The position numbers and the translations under genes are program-made. A stretch of DNA of 64,000 nt from Legionella beliardensis (GTDB lineage Bacteria; Pseudomonadota; Gammaproteobacteria; Legionellales; Legionellaceae): positions 1,823,501 to 1,887,500 of the forward strand of contig NZ_UGNV01000001.1 of the NCBI RefSeq assembly GCF_900452395.1, written 5' to 3'. The notes under the pieces were generated by a model. It was not told where the DNA came from. It made no database searches and was given only the letters and a program-made list of their open reading frames with translations. Numbering within the stretch: the first letter of the stretch is position 1; each line of letters starts with the position of its first letter. Of this stretch, positions 28,361 to 36,768 are shown in pieces.

Positions 28361-29234
28361 CTTGTTCCTCCATTAATTGATCCAATCGCTTTTCATAACT
28401 ATGGTAACCTAATACCTCATATAACTCATTTCTTGTTTGCATAGCAGGTAGCATTTCTTTTTGTGTACCCGCACCTAAAATTGTCTTGTAAACATCTGAA
28501 GCAGCCTTAGACATGGCTCGAAAAGCACTTAATGGATAAAGAATTAATTGTATGCCTACATCAGCAAGCTCTTGCCTAGTAAATAGAGGCGTTTTACCAA
28601 ATTCAGTGATATTTGCCAAAACAGGCACCTTAACTGATTGCGTAAATCGCTGATAATCGGCAAGAGATGTAATTGCTTCAGCAAAAATCATGTCTGCGCC
28701 AAGTTCAACATAATACTGGGCTCTTTCAATCGTAGCTGCTAAGCCTTCAATAGCATAAGCATCTGTCCGCGCCATAATGACAAATTCATCATCTAGTCTT
28801 GCATCAACTGCTGCCTTAATTCGATCTCCCATTTCATGTTTAGATACTACTTCTTTATTAGGTCTATGGCCACAGCGTTTAGCAAGAATTTGATCTTCAA
28901 TATGAATGGCAGCAACGCCTGCACTTTCCATAAGCTTTATGGTTCGCGCGACATTAAACGCATGCCCCCAACCCGTATCAACATCAACTAATAAAGGGAG
29001 TGAGGTGACCTGATTAATGCGGCGCACATCTTCTAGCACATCGGTTAAATTGGTCATACCTAAGTCAGGTATACCATAAGAGGCATTAGCAACACCTGCA
29101 CCAGAAAGGTAAATTGCTTGGCAACCAGCTTGTTCAGCAAGCATGGCACAATAGGCATTAATTACGCCTACAACCTGTAATGGTAGCTGATTTGCAACTA
29201 ATTCACGAAAAATTCTTCCTTTTGAACTAATCAT
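28353..29234 (-). CDS. prpB: 2-methylisocitrate lyase
   Basis: It splits 2-methylisocitrate into pyruvate and succinate, the last step of the methylcitrate cycle. The 293-residue isocitrate-lyase superfamily barrel carries the catalytic KRCGH motif at 119-123, and 'VDVDTGWG' upstream binds Mg2+. AAGGA is 8 bases before ATG 29234. First gene of prpB-prpC-prpD; no prpR regulator is adjacent. Confidence 0.96.
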   Translation of the reverse strand: MISSKGRIFRELVANQLPLQVVGVINAYCAMLAEQAGCQAIYLSGAGVANASYGIPDLGMTNLTDVLEDVRRINQVTSLPLLVDVDTGWGHAFNVARTIKLMESAGVAAIHIEDQILAKRCGHRPNKEVVSKHEMGDRIKAAVDARLDDEFVIMARTDAYAIEGLAATIERAQYYVELGADMIFAEAITSLADYQRFTQSVKVPVLANITEFGKTPLFTRQELADVGIQLILYPLSAFRAMSKAASDVYKTILGAGTQKEMLPAMQTRNELYEVLGYHSYEKRLDQLMEEQDG

Positions 29235-29323
29235 AACCTAGTTCCTTTTGAGCTTATGAATGGACTTTTTATCATGACCTTAAGCTGATAGCAACTTAAA
29301 ATTATGCGTGTGTCGTGTTTTAA

Positions 29324-29348
29324 AATTCCTCGCTGAAGGCGAGGAATT
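29324..29348 (-). terminator. Terminator of the small-protein gene
   Basis: AATTCCTCGC and GCGAGGAATT form a perfect 10-bp stem with a 5-base loop. On the minus strand it is followed by TTTTAAAA. It separates the 82-residue protein gene from prpB. Confidence 0.7.
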
Positions 29349-29386
29349 AGATTAGTAGAACGAACTAAAAATTAGATAAACAATAA

Positions 29387-29635
29387 TTATTTACTGGGTG
29401 AAATTTCTTTCCACCAACTGGTCTTTGTTTCAGTAGCCCATTGTTGCTCACGCATGCGAGATACAAAGGCTTCTGTTTTTTCAGGGGTAGAGGCCTCACC
29501 ATTAAGCTTAATACACCAATCCCAATCGCCCATAGTAGACCACATTTTCTCTACACCTTCCCACTTTGCCATCGCATTAATTTCAGACCAAGGCTTATTT
29601 GTTTTCATAAAAATAACACTGTTCCATGCGTTCAT
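29387..29635 (-). CDS. Small 82-residue protein, Trp-rich
   Basis: I think this is a real gene: a good Shine-Dalgarno (AAGGAT) precedes ATG 29635 and a terminator follows. The 82-residue product is rich in Trp (7) and Lys/Glu: 'MNAWNSVIFMKTNKPWSEIN' then 'WSTMGDWDWCIKLNGE'. The order strand-helix-strand-strand-helix suggests a ferredoxin-like fold such as the effector-binding domain of Lrp/AsnC proteins, but it has no DNA-binding part. Function unknown. Confidence 0.7.
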   Translation of the reverse strand: MNAWNSVIFMKTNKPWSEINAMAKWEGVEKMWSTMGDWDWCIKLNGEASTPEKTEAFVSRMREQQWATETKTSWWKEISPSK

Positions 29636-29763
29636 TGTTTATCCTTATAAAAATTAATAAAAGGCCGAAGTTACCTTCAGCTTTATTCATCATAGTGCAA
29701 TTTCTTCTAACCTGCTACGTACTCAAAGCGTTTAACTACCTGGTTCGAAATATTTATTCCCTA

Positions 29764-29848
29764 TTTGCTTGTCTTTAAGGCCTTTTCAAGCAGTTGAAGG
29801 GTATGGATGTGTATAGCGTGTTTGGAAAAGGTCTTAAAGACAAAGCAA
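29764..29848. repeat. Inverted repeat element in the 29636-29975 intergenic interval
   Basis: Arms of about 25 bp (left starts TTTGCTTGTCTTTAAGGCC; right is its inverted copy ending GACAAAGCAAA) match with one gap and two or three mismatches around a 30-base loop. No gene is seen in the 340-bp interval. The plan resembles the 22886 element, with a GGATGTG motif in both loops, but the arms differ in sequence. Confidence 0.6.
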
Positions 29849-29975
29849 ACACGCTTCCGTGAAACATAAAAACCTCAAAGTGGGGTTTTAAACTTAAAAT
29901 TTTACTATTGAATAAAAAAATAAACTTACCCACAATATTAATCTGGTTAAACTTGGTGTTTGGACAGTAAGTCTT

Positions 29976-30656
29976 ATGCAAATGAAATTAAATAAACTTT
30001 TTTTAATTGTGGTAATTTTAATAATACCTATAAAAAATGGGCTTGCTCAAATAGAAGTGGCAAAAATTTGGAATACCTTGACTATTAACATTAACAGTAA
30101 TAACTATCGATTTTATTTAGAGCCACAATTGCGTGTACAAGATGCGCCTAACCCACTTGATCAGTTTTTAAATAATATAGGTGTAGGTTATCGGGTTTTA
30201 CCTTCTTTGACTGTCTGGGTTGGTACAACATCACTTATTATCGGTTCCTTAACAGCAAATGTGCCTGATAGGACTGAATTTAGAACTTGGCAACAAAGCG
30301 TTCTAGCAGGCAAAGTAAACCAATATAACCTGCAATTAAGAAGCAGGCTTGAAGAACGTAGACGCGATAATTTTTCAGCATTAAATTATCGATTTCGTAA
30401 TCGCTTAACGATAAATAGGCCCTTTTATAAGTCTTTAAATTGGGTTTGGTATGATGAGTTTTTTATAAATTTAAATAGGCCTATTTGGATTACCAGTAAT
30501 ACCATCGAGCAAAATCGTTTTCTTATTGGCATTAATCAGAAAGCTTCTAAGACATTCACCGTTGGCGTGGGTTACCTAAATCAATATATTTTTACTAAAC
30601 CACGAATCATAGGCCATGTCGCTTCCCTTTTTGCGCAAATAGAAATTGATGGTTAG
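29976..30656 (+). CDS. DUF2490 family outer-membrane beta-barrel-like protein
   Basis: The 226-residue exported protein has a signal peptide (about 1-24, ending 'KNGLAQ') and alternating hydrophobic/aromatic strands consistent with a small outer-membrane barrel. The pattern 'YRFYLEPQLRV', 'YRVLPSLTVWVG', 'LQLRSRLEERR' and 'LNWVWYDEFFINLN' matches DUF2490. Role unknown. The start may be ATG 29976 or ATG 29982. Confidence 0.78.
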   Translation: MQMKLNKLFLIVVILIIPIKNGLAQIEVAKIWNTLTININSNNYRFYLEPQLRVQDAPNPLDQFLNNIGVGYRVLPSLTVWVGTTSLIIGSLTANVPDRTEFRTWQQSVLAGKVNQYNLQLRSRLEERRRDNFSALNYRFRNRLTINRPFYKSLNWVWYDEFFINLNRPIWITSNTIEQNRFLIGINQKASKTFTVGVGYLNQYIFTKPRIIGHVASLFAQIEIDG

Positions 30657-30670
30657 TCACTTTAGGTAAA

Positions 30671-31450
30671 TTAAATAAATAACTTTCCTTTTAAATACCA
30701 TCGGCAGTGGCCGGAAATAGAAACGCGTCGGTCTTTTACTTCACAAAATACTTCACCTTTTCTGTAAGAACCTTGAATACCATGTAAACTTATTTTATTT
30801 AGACGCGCAGACCAATAAGGCGCTAAAACACAATGTGCTGAACCTGTTACCGGATCCTCAGCAATATTATGTTTTGGATAAAAGCAACGTGAGTAAAAAT
30901 CAGCCTCACTACTGATGCTAGATAATATTAATCCGCGCTTGGCCAAACTGGTTAATGCCGTTAAGTTCACTGTCGAACGGCTAACCTGCTCTTCATCAGC
31001 AAGAATGGCTAAATAATCTAACTCACTTTCGTAAACTTCAATTAGGGGCTTATCAACGATTGTCTTAATTACATCGGGTATATTACATGCTTGATAGCTT
31101 AGGCGCGGAAAATCTAATGTGTAGAGGTTATCTTTTTTACTTACACTAATCGAGCCGCTTTGACTAGAAAATTCAATAATCTCATTGGCATTACCCAATT
31201 CAAATAAAACAAACCCCGCAGCTAGTGTTGCATGACCACACAAACTTACCTCACCTCTTGGCGTAAACCAACGAATAGAAAGGCCCTTCTCGTCTTCAAT
31301 AATAAAAGCCGTCTCGGAAAGATTATTTTCAAAGGCAATCGCTTGCATCAATTCATCATTAAGCCATTCATCTAAAAGACAAACTGCAGCTGGATTTCCA
31401 TGGAATATCTTATCAGTAAAAGCATCTATTTGAAAAATCTCAATGTCCAT
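30671..31450 (-). CDS. PhzF family isomerase-like protein
   Basis: The 259-residue protein matches the PhzF/YddE fold: 'IDAFTDKIFHGNPAAVCLLD' at the N-terminus, 'NNLSETAFI' with the conserved catalytic Glu (about 46), and 'EDPVTGSAHC' (about 200). The family includes isomerases acting on small amino-acid-like substrates; no phenazine genes are nearby, so phenazine synthesis is not implied. Confidence 0.88.
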   Translation of the reverse strand: MDIEIFQIDAFTDKIFHGNPAAVCLLDEWLNDELMQAIAFENNLSETAFIIEDEKGLSIRWFTPRGEVSLCGHATLAAGFVLFELGNANEIIEFSSQSGSISVSKKDNLYTLDFPRLSYQACNIPDVIKTIVDKPLIEVYESELDYLAILADEEQVSRSTVNLTALTSLAKRGLILSSISSEADFYSRCFYPKHNIAEDPVTGSAHCVLAPYWSARLNKISLHGIQGSYRKGEVFCEVKDRRVSISGHCRWYLKGKLFI

Positions 31451-31572
31451 GGAGTACCCTCATTAAACTTTAAGTAAAGTGTGGCGGAAGATTACCTATC
31501 TCAATTTAAATTAGCAAGCTTCTTAAATTAAAATAAAAGCATTCTTTTATGCATAAATAGATATAGCCTAAA

Positions 31573-32529
31573 TTAGGCAAGAGGTCTATGACTCACCTGC
31601 TCATGATAACTGGTATTCAGAGAAAATGCTTGTTTAACTTGTGGCTCAATCAATTGATTTATTAAATTTTTTAACGTTTGCATGGCTGATTTTGCGTCAT
31701 TTTCACTTCCAAATTCAATGCCTTGTCCTAAAAAAGTAGACTGGGTTTTTAATGTATCAAGGACTTCTTTTAGCAAAAAGGATGAATCTAAACTCATTAA
31801 TTTATCAAAAAGTGCCACAAACATTTTTAATAGTTCAATATAATTATCTTCTTCAGTCATCATAAATTGCGTGTTATCCTCTTCTTGCAAAACAGTAAGG
31901 ATGACTTTAATGACTTGATTATAAGTCGTTTTTAATTGCTCTGCTAAAGCTTGCTCAAATTCTTTATTTGAAAATAAACGAGCTTGATAAACCATATTGT
32001 AGTGTTTTCCTTTTTTATAAAAAGCGATCAGATCTTTTTTACTTGGGCATTCTAAGGTTAGAGCAGAAACCATGAGTGCAAATTGATTATGTAAATGAGC
32101 GTTATTTACATAATTAAGGGCTTCATCGACTTCAATACCACTTATGAGCGCTTCACAGATATAATGTAGGAATTTTTGCAATTCAATGTCATGAGACGTC
32201 ATTGTTTTGCCTTTAAAAATTGCTTGATTAATTGCCTCAGATAAATACCCATGCGCTACTTCTTTGGCTGAAAAAAAGCCGTAATGATAGCTCCAAGAAA
32301 ATTCTTCATTACTTACAAGCTCAGCTAATACAGGCTTTAATAGTTGATAACTACTTTCTATTACATCAGGTTGAGGTGGAAAATGCACTTCGGTTAAGGG
32401 GATGGTTATTTTCTTAGCAAATCGACCCATCTCAACAAGCTCATCTAATCCCATCGCAAATGGTTTAATAGGCCTTAGCTGCCCCTCTCGCAATTGCTGT
32501 AAATACTCGGGTAACGTCCATACTTGCAT
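31573..32529 (-). CDS. Soluble protein of unknown function
   Basis: The 318-residue, almost entirely helical protein has no signal peptide, no membrane segment and no motif I recognise. A strong Shine-Dalgarno (AAGGAG, 7 bases before ATG 32529) supports the start. It appears monocistronic, between PhzF and MnmC genes. In a Legionella background such orphan helical proteins are sometimes Dot/Icm substrates; nothing in the C-terminus ('SYHEQVSHRPLA') proves it. Confidence 0.6.
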   Translation of the reverse strand: MQVWTLPEYLQQLREGQLRPIKPFAMGLDELVEMGRFAKKITIPLTEVHFPPQPDVIESSYQLLKPVLAELVSNEEFSWSYHYGFFSAKEVAHGYLSEAINQAIFKGKTMTSHDIELQKFLHYICEALISGIEVDEALNYVNNAHLHNQFALMVSALTLECPSKKDLIAFYKKGKHYNMVYQARLFSNKEFEQALAEQLKTTYNQVIKVILTVLQEEDNTQFMMTEEDNYIELLKMFVALFDKLMSLDSSFLLKEVLDTLKTQSTFLGQGIEFGSENDAKSAMQTLKNLINQLIEPQVKQAFSLNTSYHEQVSHRPLA

Positions 32530-32583
32530 CGTAAACTCCTTTTATAGGGTATTATAAAAGTATAGAACATTTCATAAACTCAC

Positions 32584-34587
32584 TTAGCTTATTGCGCCTT
32601 GCTTCATCATTTCTTTAAGCAAAAAGCGCGCAGGCGATAATGCACGAATAAAAGAATAAGGTAAAAAAGTAGGTTGATTAGCGATTAAAGCACTTAGCCA
32701 ATCAGCACAAAGAGGGATACTGGTTAAACCTCGTGAGCCAAAACCGGTAAAAAGATAGATACCGGGGTAATAACCTCCAGCCAAGGGTAAGCAACGTTTA
32801 GGATCTTTTGCTAAACGTGCGAAACATTTTTTAAAATTAAGCTTATCAGGCAGTGGTCCAACAATGGGTAAGTAATCAGGCGTTGCTGCACGTATACCAT
32901 GCCAACTGCCACACACAGTCATTGGTTCATTTAAATCAGGTAATAACTTGCTTAATTTAGTCAGATTTATCAAATGATCAGCTTGAATACTATCTATTTT
33001 AAGTTTATTTGGGTAATAAGTTGCCCCTATGGCGTGTTTATTATTGTGCTTTGGTAAAATATGCCCAGAACCACACAGAGGGATTCGCAATTGCGCTAAT
33101 TCTTCATTAGTCTTAACAAATGTTAATTGCCCAAACGTGGGTTGTATTGGTAGAAAAGAAGACTCAGTAAATTGGTTTGCTTGGTAACCATTAGCCAGTA
33201 TGACTATTTCTGATTGGTAGTCACCACAGTGCCATAACTTTTGATCATAAGACAGTGAATCAACTTGATAATTAGCAACATGCTGTATATTTGGATGATT
33301 AATTAATACTGCACACAGTGCCTGGCTATCAATCCAACCGGACAGGGGCAAAAATAATCCCGCGCACTCAAGCTCTAAATGTGCATAGCTTGATACTTCT
33401 TTAATAGTAAGTAATTTACCTAACTCAGGATAATACGCCAATAAACTATTATTTATTTTAGTGATTGCTTTATACTCTTTATCCGTATAAGCAAGTTGTA
33501 ATATACCTGATAAATCACCAATAGGCTCAGTTATTAATAATTCCTTATAAAATCGATGAGCATATAAATAAGCCGTTAGCATAAAGTTAGCAGCAGGCGA
33601 GCTAAATGCTGAAAGTTGAGGATATAAAATAGCTTGTCTATTACCAGATGCCCCATTGCCCACGTGTGGGTGATTATCCAGTAAGATAACTTCCTGCCCT
33701 CGTTTAGCTAGAAAATAAGCAAGAAAACACCCAGCTAATCCGCCACCAATCACCGTAACTTTTTTATTTTCTGTAGGATTTAATAAGGGCATATGCCATG
33801 GCGTTGTCTTACCTTTTACATGGTTAATTGCTCGCGTAAATTTAGCCTTTAAAATGTAATTATCATTTTTATATTCTATTGTTTTAGCACTTATAAAACC
33901 TACCTCTTTTAAATAAGTTTCTACTAGGCATGTTGGGTTAAAACAGGCTATATGAGTTTGAGGCTTTGATAATAAAGCAATGGTATTAAATAATTCCTTC
34001 TCTTTTCCTGATGAGGTCAATTGAGGTTGTTTAAGCAACCAGGCATCTATCGCATAAGTTCGCAATTGCCTTTCAAGGTTTTTTTCACCACAAATCAATA
34101 GCTGCTGCAGGCAAGAAAAAACATCACCTAGCATTAAAATTAAATTGACTCGGCCCTCCTCAAATCTTAAGCAGTGAAAACCAGGGATTAAAATAGGGTA
34201 TTGGGCTAATAAATGCCCTGCTTGCTGCTTAAATTGCGGGAAATTAGCTAAAATTTTTGCTAAATCCTCTTTTTGTAAAGGCTGCTCATCACAGCAAAGA
34301 TAATAAAGGGAGGCAGATCTTGGCGCATGCTGTTGCCAATAATTCCAGCTTAATAAAAAAGTTAGGCCTGCTTTAAAATGCGTATCAGCAATAATGTAGT
34401 AGGCATCTTTTTTTTGACTTAGCTGTTGCCACCTTGTAGGAATACCTAGGCTCTCAAGGTAGGATTTTTCAATCTGCAGCTGCTGCTCCGGCGCGAGACA
34501 GTATAAACTGCCATCTGCAGCAGAATAAGGTAACTCTTTATCCCATATTACATTTAATATTTTAATTGGGTTAAACAAACTACTCAA
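32584..34587 (-). CDS. mnmC: MnmC-like tRNA mnm5s2U34 enzyme with degenerate methyltransferase half
   Basis: Full MnmC has a methyltransferase domain (nm5 to mnm5) and an FAD oxidoreductase domain (cmnm5 to nm5) for wobble uridine 34. Here the 667-residue protein keeps both regions by length. The FAD domain looks intact ('VTVIGGGLAGCFLAYFLAKR', about 265-285; 'GSRGLTSIPLCADWL' near the end). In the N-terminal domain, the SAM-binding ESGFGTGLNFL segment of E. coli reads 'ADTHFKAGLTFL', and the catalytic DGFAPAKNPDMW segment reads 'KQPQLTSSGKEKEL'. The oxidoreductase is probably active and the methyltransferase probably not. Confidence 0.85.
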   Translation of the reverse strand: MSSLFNPIKILNVIWDKELPYSAADGSLYCLAPEQQLQIEKSYLESLGIPTRWQQLSQKKDAYYIIADTHFKAGLTFLLSWNYWQQHAPRSASLYYLCCDEQPLQKEDLAKILANFPQFKQQAGHLLAQYPILIPGFHCLRFEEGRVNLILMLGDVFSCLQQLLICGEKNLERQLRTYAIDAWLLKQPQLTSSGKEKELFNTIALLSKPQTHIACFNPTCLVETYLKEVGFISAKTIEYKNDNYILKAKFTRAINHVKGKTTPWHMPLLNPTENKKVTVIGGGLAGCFLAYFLAKRGQEVILLDNHPHVGNGASGNRQAILYPQLSAFSSPAANFMLTAYLYAHRFYKELLITEPIGDLSGILQLAYTDKEYKAITKINNSLLAYYPELGKLLTIKEVSSYAHLELECAGLFLPLSGWIDSQALCAVLINHPNIQHVANYQVDSLSYDQKLWHCGDYQSEIVILANGYQANQFTESSFLPIQPTFGQLTFVKTNEELAQLRIPLCGSGHILPKHNNKHAIGATYYPNKLKIDSIQADHLINLTKLSKLLPDLNEPMTVCGSWHGIRAATPDYLPIVGPLPDKLNFKKCFARLAKDPKRCLPLAGGYYPGIYLFTGFGSRGLTSIPLCADWLSALIANQPTFLPYSFIRALSPARFLLKEMMKQGAIS

Positions 34588-34618
34588 TTAACCAACCTAA
34601 TTAGTATCAATTCGCTAT

Positions 34619-34752
34619 GGCATTATTGCGTGGATAGAATAAGTGCTCAAAATGACCTTGTAGCCTGGGTGAAACAAAGTGAAACCCAGGTTTAGGCCCT
34701 ATGGGCCTGCGCCTAAGCTACGTTTTAATTTATCCATCCATGCAACAATGCC
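34619..34752 (-). mobile_element. MITE-like element A with terminal inverted repeats and 9-bp flanking repeat
   Basis: Ends read GGCATTATTGCGTGGATA and TATCCATCCATGCAACAATGCC. The 62-bp palindromic module lies inside at 34660-34721. The 9 bases outside each end are ATTCGCTAT (34610-34618) and GTTCGCTAT (34753-34761), an 8/9 match that looks like a target-site duplication. Orientation is opposite to the copies at 55613 and 61312. No ORF inside. Confidence 0.75.
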
Positions 34753-34866
34753 GTTCGCTATTAAAGGCGTCATTTTCTTAGCGAACTGACTTTTTTAATC
34801 CAATATCCGTATAATTGCATCGCTGTAAAAGACTATTTTAAAGCGTTTATTTTAAATTTACTTTAA

Positions 34867-36372
34867 TTACACCGTAACTAACGTAGCACTGCTTTCTTCA
34901 ATTTGCTTCTTATCATTCATCCATCTTTTTATAACTGGCGATATAATACATAAACAAGCGCCTGCGGCAATAGCTACACAACCTAAAATTAAAAACACGC
35001 GACTATAGCCGGCATTTGTTAATAATGGATTAACCGTGTTTTGCCCGATTGTCATCCAGTTCGAACTATAGCTAGACAACGTGGCCCCTACCCCTGATGA
35101 TAACATCCATATACCCATCATCACCCCTTGCAGGGAAACTGGCGCGAGTGCACCAATCATGGCATAGCCTATGGGTGAAATTAGTAGCTCGCCTGCACTT
35201 TGCAAAATAAAACTAAGCACAATCCATTCAGGCCCTATTAAGCCCTTAGCATTCGCATTGACAATACCAAGCGGTAAAATAGCAAATGCTAAACCAATTA
35301 AAAACAAAGCAGCAGCAAATTGCATCGGAATATTAATATAAATGCCGCGGTTTCGCATACGAGTAAATAACATACTTAATAAAGGCCCACCTAATACAAT
35401 GCAAATAGTATTTATATTTTGAAACCATTGCGGTGGAATCGTAATCATTAGCCAATGCCTTTGTACATTATGATCAATAAAATGCGTTAATCCCATAGGG
35501 CCTATCTGATAAAGCATCCAAAATACAATACCTATTACCATGAGTATGCCAAAGGCGAATATCTTTTGTCGCGCCTCCTGCTCAGCTTGCTTAAAAGCTA
35601 GTACGTAAACTACGCCAAGCATAATAATGCCTGTTAAAAGAACGAGTTTATTAGCAAGATCAGCAAAATGCAGCAGTGGGCTTAAAACAAAAGGCAAGCA
35701 AATAACCATTAATAAGCCCTTTAAAGATAAACGTCGTTGCCTTGCCTTGTCCTGCTGAATAAAAAGGCTATACCTGTCTGCCAAAGCATGCCAAAAATAT
35801 AAACAAATTAACAAAGCCACTAAATTACCAATACTACTTAATAGAAATAAGCGATGATAATTTTGTAGTAATTGAAAATAGCCACTTAAACTAAAACCGG
35901 CAAAAAAACCAATATTCATACCAGCATAATTATAAAGAAAAGCACTTTCTCGCCTGGTATCTTCAGGTTCAAAACGCTGGGTTAGCATACAATTTAGACA
36001 GGTAATGTTTACGCCTGACCCAGTTAGGAAAACAGCTAAGCCATAGTAAAAATAGTCTATTTGCACAAGCGAAAGCAGTACACAGCCCAAAATTTGCGCG
36101 AGCATGCCGACACAAAATAAAGCCCGATAAGATAAAAATCGCCCTCCCCAATAACCGCCTAATAAATGCAAAGCAAAATTAAAGGCTACAAAAACACCCA
36201 TCACACTATTGGCATATTGCGTCGTTAAATGTAAAGGGCCAGTCATATAGAGAACTAAGGTTGAATATAAAACACTAAAACTTAATGTCGAAAAAATCTG
36301 AATACAAAACAGTGCAAAAATGCTTTGAGAAAAAAGACTACTCAATGATTTATTGCTATCTTTAGTCGACAT
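34867..36372 (-). CDS. POT/PTR-like major facilitator transporter
   Basis: The 501-residue protein has about 12-14 membrane helices and the general pattern of bacterial peptide transporters (DtpA-like): 'GGYWGGRFLSYRALFCVG' after helix 2 and 'GVNITCLNCMLTQRFEPEDT', the PTR signature region. The ExxERF motif of helix 1 used for proton coupling in POT carriers is not present (the helix reads 'CIQIFSTLSFSVLYSTLVLY'). Family membership is likely; peptide transport is uncertain. Confidence 0.78.
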   Translation of the reverse strand: MSTKDSNKSLSSLFSQSIFALFCIQIFSTLSFSVLYSTLVLYMTGPLHLTTQYANSVMGVFVAFNFALHLLGGYWGGRFLSYRALFCVGMLAQILGCVLLSLVQIDYFYYGLAVFLTGSGVNITCLNCMLTQRFEPEDTRRESAFLYNYAGMNIGFFAGFSLSGYFQLLQNYHRLFLLSSIGNLVALLICLYFWHALADRYSLFIQQDKARQRRLSLKGLLMVICLPFVLSPLLHFADLANKLVLLTGIIMLGVVYVLAFKQAEQEARQKIFAFGILMVIGIVFWMLYQIGPMGLTHFIDHNVQRHWLMITIPPQWFQNINTICIVLGGPLLSMLFTRMRNRGIYINIPMQFAAALFLIGLAFAILPLGIVNANAKGLIGPEWIVLSFILQSAGELLISPIGYAMIGALAPVSLQGVMMGIWMLSSGVGATLSSYSSNWMTIGQNTVNPLLTNAGYSRVFLILGCVAIAAGACLCIISPVIKRWMNDKKQIEESSATLVTV

Positions 36373-36768
36373 GCAGTGCTTCCTCCGTAGCGATAGTCTC
36401 TTTGACTATGCCATGCAATTTTTTAACTGTCTATGCTCACTTTAAAGGAAAATCCAAACTAAATATCTTTTTTACAAGAAAATACATTTTCTTTACAAAA
36501 TTAGACCTAAAGAAAACAGCGAGGTTAAGGCAAAATAGGGGTTTAATGAAGTAGTTTAGAAGCTCTAAATGATCAAATTAAAAACATATCTTCAAGAAGA
36601 GGTTGGGGTTTTTTGTAAGCCATGAAAATGTTATTATTAGAGCATATTGCTACTTACCCATTCAACCTGGATGCGTATATTTTAATCCTTAGCTAAATTA
36701 GCTGAAGCTATACTTATAAAATCGTTTAAATTTCTGCTACATTAATTTATTAAAACTAGGCTATCTAC
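36373..36768. other. Gene-free interval before pta
   Basis: 396 bp between divergent genes, so it should carry both promoters. AT-rich. TATACT at 36709 is a possible -10 for pta, without a good -35. No ORF, repeat or RNA recognised. Confidence 0.4.
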
